Source: an uncultured Bacteroidales bacterium (GTDB lineage Bacteria > Bacteroidota > Bacteroidia > Bacteroidales > UBA932). From it: a stretch of 5,085 bases of DNA. This document shows positions 1 through 5,031 of the stretch, in pieces. A model generated the notes under the pieces. The model was not told where the DNA came from. It did not search any database and saw only the letters and a program-made list of their open reading frames with translations. Location of the stretch: contig CAMKTW010000130.1 of NCBI GenBank assembly GCA_946415795.1, positions 1-5,085 of the forward strand, read 5' to 3'. Made by a program: the position numbers and the translations under genes. Positions within the stretch are counted from its first letter, which is position 1, and every line of letters starts with the position of its first letter.

Positions 1-1
1 C

Positions 2-547
2 GCCACCCTGCTGACCGGCACTTGCACCCCTGCAATGGCGCACAACGGAGGCGGCGGCTGGTGCGTATCCACAAATGTCCCCACCTGGTTACTGCTGGGT
101 ACCGCAAACGCAGAACTGCAACTGGCGACCGGAGGCCACTGGAGCGTCCAGGCCGGAATCAAATACAACCCCTTCACCTATGCGGCCGGAACCAGTAATC
201 AGGTACATATAAGACAACTGACCCCGTCGGCAGGTGTAAGGTACTGGGTGGACTCAGTATGGCACGGCTGGTGGACCGGAACCGGGATAGTAGTAAGTGA
301 ATATAGTTTAGCCCTGCCCTGCTTTGAACAATACATAGACGGCAACCTGGCGGGGGCGGAATTGCTCTCAGGATACGATTTCGCCCTCTCTGACCGGCTG
401 TCGCTGTCGCTCGGAGCAGGTGTAGCGGCGGCCTTCCACCGGACCTCTTTTTACCGGGGCCCGGTTTGTGGAAGGCTCAAAGACAGGCGCAAGGGAATTG
501 CCATCTTTCCGTCTGACATAATCGTGGCAATAAGGATAAAACTGTAA
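2..547 (+). CDS. DUF3575-like outer-membrane protein of a fimbrial operon (5' partial)
   Basis: The frame is open to the left edge, so the true start lies outside the window; 181 residues are visible. The first visible residues are hydrophobic and end in AMA (visible residues 11-13), which looks like the h-region and cleavage site of a signal peptide. Probably only a few N-terminal residues are missing, and the ATG at 35 is more likely internal than the start. The rest resembles DUF3575 proteins: an STN-V-P segment (23-27), alternating strands with W/Y/F (GIKYNPFTY, GVRYW at about 78-82), a YDF-LSDRLSLSLGAGV strand pair, a Cys-Gly pair (about 156-157) and a final strand ending AIRIKL. This pattern suggests a small outer-membrane beta-barrel. 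DUF3575 genes often sit beside FimB/Mfa2 and fimbrillin genes, as here, but their biochemical role is not established. The gene ends 2 bases before the anchor gene, so they are very likely co-transcribed. The family call is from pattern memory, not a search. Confidence 0.72.
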   Translation, partial: ATLLTGTCTPAMAHNGGGGWCVSTNVPTWLLLGTANAELQLATGGHWSVQAGIKYNPFTYAAGTSNQVHIRQLTPSAGVRYWVDSVWHGWWTGTGIVVSEYSLALPCFEQYIDGNLAGAELLSGYDFALSDRLSLSLGAGVAAAFHRTSFYRGPVCGRLKDRRKGIAIFPSDIIVAIRIKL

Positions 548-549
548 AG

Positions 550-1365
550 ATGATGCGAAAAGCAATAATTGCCGCAATGGCCGTATCCCTGCTCTGCTCG
601 TGCGTCAAGGAAGACAGGAGCAAGTGCCCGTGCTATCTCCACGTGGACCTGAGCCGGATTGACATCAGCACAATAGGCAAAGTGGACATAATGACCAGCG
701 GCAGAAACGGCGAGGCACGCTGGACTACAGTACCGCAGTACGCAATTGGTGACACTCTGATAATGCAGGTGGATAAAGATGAGATTGACTTCTGCGCGTG
801 GGGCAATCTGAAGGGATCTGCCATCATCGGCGACAGCCGCACCATAGCGACCGGGGAGAGACCGGACAGCCTCTGGAGCGACTATCGCAGGCTGACCACA
901 CGGTGCGAGGATATGTACATAACCGTGGAGCCTGCAAGGCAGCACATCCCTATTACGATTATCGTACGCGGGATGCTGCAGGGGATATCTGACGTTCAGC
1001 CCGTGATAACCAGGGTGAGCCGCAGCTTTGACTTCAACGGCAGCGCTATTCCTGAGGACGGGAATATATATCCCGCAAGAGTTGCATCTCCCGTGCGCAA
1101 TACAGGCTACTACCAGTTCAGCGCTCTGATGATGACTCAGCCCAGCGCCACGGACGCCGTTCTGGAACTGCATTTCAAAAGTGACGGGATTCCGGGTATG
1201 GTCAGCTACCCTTTGGGGGAACAACTCTACCAGATAGGAGAAAACATCTCTCTTGCAAACCAGAAACCGGTAATCATAGACCTTGTGATGGGCGCAGGCA
1301 GCATATTCCTGACAGTTACCGTTTCCGACTGGACAAGCCACGCCACGATAGACATAACGTATTGA
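550..1365 (+). CDS. FimB/Mfa2-family fimbrial anchor lipoprotein
   Basis: This 271-residue protein begins with a lipoprotein signal peptide: Arg3-Lys4, a hydrophobic run, then the lipobox Leu15-Cys16-Ser17-Cys18, with Cys18 the lipidated residue. The stretch after it (KEDRSKCPCYL, residues 20-30) is typical of the Mfa2/FimB anchor family, as are the AWGNL element (83-87) and a C-terminal strand with SDW (259-261). In the Porphyromonas gingivalis systems this protein sits in the outer membrane at the base of the fimbria, anchoring it and limiting its length; that role is inferred here from family resemblance. Two ATGs stand in tandem (550 and 553), both compatible with the signal peptide. The gap to the upstream stop codon is only 2 bases, and a weak purine stretch (AAGGAT, 533-538) is the only possible ribosome site, so translational coupling is plausible. 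The fimbrillin gene follows 59 bases downstream on the same strand. Confidence 0.88.
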   Translation: MMRKAIIAAMAVSLLCSCVKEDRSKCPCYLHVDLSRIDISTIGKVDIMTSGRNGEARWTTVPQYAIGDTLIMQVDKDEIDFCAWGNLKGSAIIGDSRTIATGERPDSLWSDYRRLTTRCEDMYITVEPARQHIPITIIVRGMLQGISDVQPVITRVSRSFDFNGSAIPEDGNIYPARVASPVRNTGYYQFSALMMTQPSATDAVLELHFKSDGIPGMVSYPLGEQLYQIGENISLANQKPVIIDLVMGAGSIFLTVTVSDWTSHATIDITY

Positions 1366-1380
1366 ATACGGTTCAATATG
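1358..1380 (+). repeat. Inverted repeat across the anchor-gene stop codon
   Basis: The arms TATTGAA (1360-1366) and TTCAATA (1372-1378) are perfect inverted copies around a 5-base loop. The stem extends by a G-U pair and a C-G pair to 9 pairs. It covers the stop codon of the anchor gene (1363-1365) and lies about 45 bases before the fimbrillin start. It is A/T-rich and has no following T-tract, so it is not a normal terminator. It could be an mRNA processing or stability element between anchor and fimbrillin, an operator, or chance. Confidence 0.4.
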
Positions 1381-1424
1381 GGCTGTTTCAGCAAAACAAT
1401 TATAAACCATTAAAAAACAAAACG

Positions 1425-2486
1425 ATGAAAAGAAACATTATGTTATTGGCGCTTGTGACGGGAGCGGTTATGGCCTCGTGCGGAAAGATGGATCAGCAGC
1501 AAGCCTGTGAAAAAGAAAAAGAGGTGGTAGTTAACTTTTCAATCGGACACGCCACAAAAGCGACCGAAGGCATTGAAGATGACATCATCAACACCGCCTA
1601 TGTGTTCGCCTTTGACGGCAATCGCCTGGACGGATCGGCACGGGTGACATCCAACACCGGAACTATCAGCGTAACACCCGGCCTGCGGGACTTTATCGCG
1701 ATCATCAACCCCAACAGCGAATTCTCCTTCGCCGACATTTCGACTCCGGAGGCTATCTGGGCGACAGTATCGCAACTGGAGAACGAAGGTCTGGACGATA
1801 TGGTAATGATCGGCGAAAACCACGTAAACATCTCGCCCACATCCACCAACGTAGCGATCGCCGCCACCAGGCTGGTGAGCAAGATAAGCGTGAACTCGCT
1901 CAAGTTCCAGCTTACCGGAGCACTGGAGGGGAAGACGGTCAGCAACGTGGCGGTTTATATCAAGAATTATCCCACGACAATGGGCTATAACGGAAAGCCC
2001 GGCACCAGTTACACATCTGGTCTTTTCCCTGCGAACCGGGACAAATTTGAAGTATATGATGCCATCGGAAGCATAGCCAGCGGCTCAGAAGGGACCCAGA
2101 GCCACCATTTCTTCTGCTACGAAAGGACCACCCAGGGCAGCACAGGCGGCAGGGAGGCGATACGACTCTGCATAAAGGGCGACATAAACGGCCAGACATA
2201 TTACTGGTCACTCCCCGTCAACAACGGCAGCACCTGGAATTCGTCGGCATTCAAAGGGACCTATGACCGGCATTACGGCGTAAAGAGAAATCACGCATAC
2301 TCGTATGACATCACAATCACCCGCGCTGGAATTCCAGATGACGGCTCAGAGCCTGACCCCGGTGATCCGGACGACAACGGGGATGATGACCTGGAGGATG
2401 ACAAAGACCTCACATCGGAGAACCTGACATTCACCCTCTCTGTCAAGGATTACATAGATGTTGCAGAACAGACAGTCAACTTCTGA
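1425..2486 (+). CDS. Mfa1/FimA-like fimbrillin (probable main shaft subunit), lipoprotein precursor
   Basis: This is a 353-residue fimbrillin precursor. The ATG at 1425 is chosen because it gives a compact lipoprotein signal (Lys2-Arg3, hydrophobic core, MASC lipobox with Cys19) and follows an A-rich leader typical of well-expressed Bacteroidales genes. The frame continues upstream only to a TTG at 1362 inside the previous gene. After a short propeptide comes a beta-rich domain (VVVNFSIG 34-41, AYVFAFDG 58-65). A second domain carries the family-typical strand with RLVSKISV (149-156), YYWSLPVN (259-266) and GVKRNHAYSYDITITRAG (285-302). A strongly acidic, proline-containing linker follows (about 303-328), then a last strand ending EQTVNF. 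Known relatives are exported, cleaved after a basic residue near position 45-50 to free a groove, and joined by strand exchange. Here the corresponding site appears to be Lys45 in ATKATEG. It is the last gene before a strong terminator. A tip or minor subunit is the alternative role. Confidence 0.83.
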   Translation: MKRNIMLLALVTGAVMASCGKMDQQQACEKEKEVVVNFSIGHATKATEGIEDDIINTAYVFAFDGNRLDGSARVTSNTGTISVTPGLRDFIAIINPNSEFSFADISTPEAIWATVSQLENEGLDDMVMIGENHVNISPTSTNVAIAATRLVSKISVNSLKFQLTGALEGKTVSNVAVYIKNYPTTMGYNGKPGTSYTSGLFPANRDKFEVYDAIGSIASGSEGTQSHHFFCYERTTQGSTGGREAIRLCIKGDINGQTYYWSLPVNNGSTWNSSAFKGTYDRHYGVKRNHAYSYDITITRAGIPDDGSEPDPGDPDDNGDDDLEDDKDLTSENLTFTLSVKDYIDVAEQTVNF

Positions 2487-2518
2487 TCTGTTCCACCCGA
2501 CTCTCTCTTTCACTGTTC

Positions 2519-2551
2519 TTAGACCGGCTGCAAGGCCGGTCTAATTCTTTT
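2519..2551 (+). terminator. Intrinsic terminator of the fimbrial operon
   Basis: A perfect 10-bp stem, TTAGACCGGC (2519-2528) with GCCGGTCTAA (2535-2544), encloses a 6-base loop and is followed by TTCTTTT (2545-2551). It lies 32 bases after the fimbrillin stop codon and ends the + strand fimbrial transcript before the separate LytTR promoter. The opposite strand shows only a short, interrupted T-run, so it is assigned to the + strand. Confidence 0.9.
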
Positions 2552-2565
2552 CAGGGACGTGCCAG

Positions 2566-2597
2566 ATTGTAAAATTGTGACGGAATTTGTATTTTTG
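2566..2597 (+). promoter_or_regulatory. Bacteroidales-type promoter for the LytTR gene
   Basis: TATTTTTG at 2590-2597 matches the Bacteroides -7 consensus TAnnTTTG exactly. ATTG at 2566-2569 supplies the -33 TTG element, leaving 20 bases between the two, within the usual 19-21. Transcription would start near 2603-2605, giving a leader of roughly 35 bases before the ATG at 2640. No strong Shine-Dalgarno sequence is seen in that leader, which is normal for this phylum. A second, imperfect -7-like element, TAAAATTG, lies exactly 20 bases upstream (2570-2577). Confidence 0.62.
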
Positions 2598-2605
2598 TGA
2601 CGAAT
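2567..2605 (+). repeat. Tandem direct repeat upstream of the LytTR gene, candidate regulator-binding site
   Basis: Two head-to-tail units of 20 and 19 bases (2567-2586 and 2587-2605) share TTGTA, then four non-matching A or T bases, then TTGTGACG, then AAT; the first unit has one extra G before AAT. The perfect 8-mers at 2575-2582 and 2595-2602 are separated by 12 bases. Pairs of short direct repeats about two helical turns apart are the known type of site for LytTR-domain proteins. The second copy overlaps the predicted -7 element, so binding there would be expected to affect promoter use. The function is inferred; the repeat itself is plain in the sequence. Confidence 0.6.
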
Positions 2606-2639
2606 ATCGGCCGGAAAGCCAACTTGACAAACCGACGGA

Positions 2640-3470
2640 ATGCCCAGACAGATAGCCCAGAAATCACTGCCACATACCTTCAAGAAGTTCACTACCCAGA
2701 TAGTTTACTTTTTGGTGGTACCGTTTTTCCTGCTGGTTTTTGCAGCGCTCTATACCCCGTTCCACATTGACTCCCTGCTGGACACAGAGACCACCCGTGC
2801 CTCCTACTCTTTCAACATCACTATGGTGATGTGCATTTTGCTGGTGGTGATGGTAATCTCCAGGGTCGTGCTGTATCTAACCCGTGCCATCAATCATATG
2901 TCACTCAATCTGTACCGTATCTGGTGCGTGATGGAGATTGTGGTATCCTCCTTCTTTGTGGCGCTCTACATCTCCCTTATCGGACATTTCCAGAAGCAGT
3001 ATCTGGAGATACTGGTAATAACCGCCGCATATCTGTTCCTGACGCTGCTGATACCTTATCTTTTCATAGAACTGGCTTACAGGTTCTCCGCTGTCAAGAG
3101 CATAGACCCTGAAACGGTCGCCAACGACTCCAGGATACATTTCTACGACAGCCGGCACAACTTGAAGTTTGTGGTCGCCGCAGACCATATCCTCTATATC
3201 AAGGCCGACGAGAACTATATCACCATCCACTATACGGAGGCTGAGAAAATGAAAACCTACGAGATGCGCTCCTCTATGAAGAACATCGAGGATATCTGCA
3301 CCTCCAACGGCATCCTGCGCTGCCATCGCTCATACTTCATCAATCCGACACACATCAAGGCATTGCGCAAAGACAAGGAGAACCTTATCGTAGCTGAACT
3401 CGACATTAAAGAAGGGACACTTATCCCCGTCAGCAAGACTTATTACGAAGACCTGGTAAAGGTATTATAG
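2640..3470 (+). CDS. Membrane-anchored LytTR-family transcriptional regulator
   Basis: The protein has 276 residues in two parts. The N-terminal half has about four hydrophobic helices (roughly residues 20-38, 58-80, 94-115 and 122-145) after a basic N-terminus. The C-terminal part (about 175-275) is a LytTR DNA-binding domain: ILYIKADENYITIHY (184-198), MRSSMKNIED (209-218), LRCHRSYFINPTHI (226-239) and IPVSKTYYEDL (262-272) are its typical blocks. There is no receiver domain and no linked histidine kinase in the window, so it looks like a one-component regulator that senses something in or at the membrane. The signal and the targets are unknown. The start at 2640 fits the promoter and is the only sensible ATG before the first helix. 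It lies downstream of the fimbrial operon's terminator and is transcribed separately; regulation of the fimbriae is possible by proximity only. Its last six bases overlap the end of gltX on the other strand. Confidence 0.9.
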   Translation: MPRQIAQKSLPHTFKKFTTQIVYFLVVPFFLLVFAALYTPFHIDSLLDTETTRASYSFNITMVMCILLVVMVISRVVLYLTRAINHMSLNLYRIWCVMEIVVSSFFVALYISLIGHFQKQYLEILVITAAYLFLTLLIPYLFIELAYRFSAVKSIDPETVANDSRIHFYDSRHNLKFVVAADHILYIKADENYITIHYTEAEKMKTYEMRSSMKNIEDICTSNGILRCHRSYFINPTHIKALRKDKENLIVAELDIKEGTLIPVSKTYYEDLVKVL

Positions 3471-4982
3471 AGTCTCCAGCGCCTTTTCTATACGGCGCGG
3501 AGTCTCGTCGCGGCCGATAAACTCACAGATAGAGAAGATGTCGGGTCCCTGCCCTATTCCCATTATCGCTATGCGCAGGCAGTTCATTATCTTGCCCATC
3601 GGTAGCTGGCCAGCCTCTATCCACTCACGCACCAGATGCTCCGCACTCTCCCTTTCAAACACCTCCATATCGGCTATTATGCCACGAAGGTCGCGCATAT
3701 AGGCAACGTTCTCCTCTTTCCAGAATTTTGCGACGCTCTTCTCATCGTAGCTTTCCGGCGCACGGAACATATAGATGGTCAGATCCAGCAGGTCCTTGGG
3801 GAAGGTGGCGCGCTCCTTTATGATAGCCACTGCGTCGGCCGCGCGCTCCGCTGTGGTCTCAATACCCACCTGAGCGAGCTGCGGTACCAGGAGTGAAGCC
3901 AGGAAAGAGTCGCTTGCAGAGCGCATATACTGCGCGTTGAACCATTTTGCCTTATCCGGGCTGAAACGGGCGCCGCTCTTGCTCACCTTGTCCAGCGAAA
4001 ACTGCTCGCAAAGTTCCTCCATACTGAATATCTCCTGCTCTGTACCGGGGTTCCAGCCGAGCAGCGCCAGCATATTCACGAATGCCCCGGGGAGATAACC
4101 GCTCTCGCGGTAGCCCATCGAGACCTCGCCGTCAGGAGAGTGCCACTCCAGCGGGAACACCGGGAAGCCGAACTTGTCCCCGTCACGCTTGCTGAGCTTG
4201 CCCTGGCCCTGAGGCTTGAGCAGCAGCGGCAGATGCGCAAACAAAGGCTGGCTGCCGGTCCACCCGAAAGCACGGTACAGCAAGAAGTGCAGCGGCAGCG
4301 AAGGGAGCCACTCCTCACCGCGGATCACGTGGGTGACCTCCATCAGATGGTCGTCCACTATGTTAGCAAGGTGATAGGTCGGCAGGGCGTCAGCGCTCTT
4401 GTAGAGCACCTTGTCATCCAGTGTCGAGGTGTTTATCGTGATATGACCCCTGATGATATCGTCCATCTCGACATCCTCGTTCTCCGGCATCTTGAAGCGG
4501 ATCACCCACTGGTCACCGGCGTCGATACGGCGTTTCACCTCCTCCGCTGGGAGCGAGAGCGAGTTGCATAGCGTCCCGCGGGTTTTGGCATCGTAAGAGA
4601 ATGTCTCCCCCTTGCTCTCACACGCCGTCCTGAGGGCGGAGAGCTCTTCTGCAGAGTCAAATGCATAATACGCATTGCCGCTCTCAACCAACTGCAGGGC
4701 ATATTTGAGATAGATGTCGCGCCGTTCGCTCTGGCGATACGGGGCGTGCGGTCCGCCAACCCCTACACCTTCATCCACCTTTATGCCGCACCACTGGAGG
4801 GCCTCGATGATATAATCCTCTGCCCCGGGCACAAAACGCTGGCTGTCGGTATCCTCTATACGGAGTATGAAATCACCTCCGTTGTGACGGGCAAACAGGT
4901 AGTTATAAAGGGCGGTACGTACACCTCCGATATGGAGGGCGCCTGTAGGGCTGGGTGCGAAACGGACTCTGACTTTTTTCAT
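3465..4982 (-). CDS. gltX: Glutamyl-tRNA synthetase
   Basis: This cytoplasmic class I aminoacyl-tRNA synthetase joins glutamate to tRNA-Glu using ATP. At 505 residues it is full length for the family. The N-terminus FAPSPTGALHIGG (8-20) carries the HIGH-type motif as His17-Ile-Gly-Gly. RIEDTD (41-46) helps form the glutamate/ATP site, YHLANIVDDHLMEVTHVIRG (203-222) is the conserved catalytic-core block, and KLSKR (262-266) is the KMSKS-type loop, followed by a GFPVFPLEW segment characteristic of Bacteroidota enzymes. The C-terminal helical region (about 330-505) is the anticodon-binding part. The CxC zinc motif of the E. coli enzyme is absent. The ATG at 4980-4982 (read on the - strand) is right: the first motif begins a few residues later. 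A terminator-like hairpin and a tRNA-Glu lie immediately upstream on the same strand. The stop codon overlaps the convergent LytTR gene by 6 bp. Whether it also charges tRNA-Gln cannot be told from this window. Confidence 0.98.
   Translation of the reverse strand: MKKVRVRFAPSPTGALHIGGVRTALYNYLFARHNGGDFILRIEDTDSQRFVPGAEDYIIEALQWCGIKVDEGVGVGGPHAPYRQSERRDIYLKYALQLVESGNAYYAFDSAEELSALRTACESKGETFSYDAKTRGTLCNSLSLPAEEVKRRIDAGDQWVIRFKMPENEDVEMDDIIRGHITINTSTLDDKVLYKSADALPTYHLANIVDDHLMEVTHVIRGEEWLPSLPLHFLLYRAFGWTGSQPLFAHLPLLLKPQGQGKLSKRDGDKFGFPVFPLEWHSPDGEVSMGYRESGYLPGAFVNMLALLGWNPGTEQEIFSMEELCEQFSLDKVSKSGARFSPDKAKWFNAQYMRSASDSFLASLLVPQLAQVGIETTAERAADAVAIIKERATFPKDLLDLTIYMFRAPESYDEKSVAKFWKEENVAYMRDLRGIIADMEVFERESAEHLVREWIEAGQLPMGKIMNCLRIAIMGIGQGPDIFSICEFIGRDETPRRIEKALETL
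3470..3506. other. Strong hairpin at the convergent gene junction
   Basis: GAGTCTCC (3470-3477) pairs with GGAGTCTC (3499-3506) except for one T-T mismatch, and GCGCC (3479-3483) pairs with GGCGC (3494-3498). One A (3478) is bulged and the loop is 10 bases. The hairpin begins at the last base of the LytTR stop codon and lies inside the final codons of gltX. Neither side has a T-tract, so it is not a standard intrinsic terminator. It may block RNA decay or slow polymerase for either transcript. No other candidate terminator is seen for these two genes nearby. Confidence 0.5.
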
Positions 4983-4989
4983 AGTGTCT

Positions 4990-5021
4990 AAACAAAAACA
5001 GCCGCCCCTTGAAGGGCAGCT
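4990..5021 (-). terminator. Intrinsic terminator (or attenuator) between tRNA-Glu and gltX
   Basis: Read on the - strand, AGCTGCCC (complement of 5021-5014) pairs with GGGCGGCT (complement of 5007-5000), including one T-G pair. The stem is 8 bp around a 6-base loop and is followed by G-TTTTT-G-TTT (complement of 4999-4990). The hairpin starts 10 bases after the tRNA 3' end, a normal place for a tRNA terminator. However, the T-tract stops only 7 bases before the gltX ATG, leaving no room for a promoter behind it. gltX transcripts must then cross the hairpin, so partial termination or attenuation is likely. Confidence 0.72.
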
Positions 5022-5031
5022 GGGGATTTTG

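Noticed and set aside
35..37. ATG at 35 as the start of the first gene
   Set aside because: The frame is open to the window edge, and the residues before this ATG look like the hydrophobic part of a signal peptide whose cleavage site falls just after it.
1059..1075. Short palindrome CGGGA-ATATATA-TCCCG inside the anchor gene
   Set aside because: Only five pairs close it before an A-A mismatch, it is mid-gene, and it is explained by the coding sequence.
451..1410. Long open frame (about 319 codons) on the - strand opposite the anchor gene
   Set aside because: It covers the well-supported FimB/Mfa2 gene almost completely, its translation is rich in Cys, His and Tyr with no recognisable domain, and no promoter or ribosome site supports it. 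It is a shadow of codon bias on the other strand.
1362..1424. Upstream TTG start extending the fimbrillin by 21 residues
   Set aside because: It would begin inside the previous gene's stop region and put a polar stretch ahead of a perfect lipoprotein signal peptide. The ATG at 1425 is clearly better.
2487..2639. Riboswitch or small RNA in the gap between the fimbrillin and LytTR genes
   Set aside because: The 153-base gap is accounted for by a terminator, a promoter, a tandem repeat and a short leader; no other structured element is visible.
2634..2641. GACGGAAT at the LytTR start codon repeating part of the upstream element (2579-2586)
   Set aside because: Only 8 bases match, at a 55-base offset that does not fit the 20-base period, so chance is the simpler reading.
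4140..4571. Open frames on the + strand inside gltX (also 3636-3896 and 4746-4991)
   Set aside because: They lie wholly or almost wholly within the certain gltX gene, have no recognisable domain and no leader of their own.
4990..5021. TGTTTTTG on the - strand as a -7 element of a gltX promoter
   Set aside because: The A of TAnnTTTG is missing and there is no TTG 19-21 bases upstream; the T-run is better explained as the tract of the terminator hairpin.
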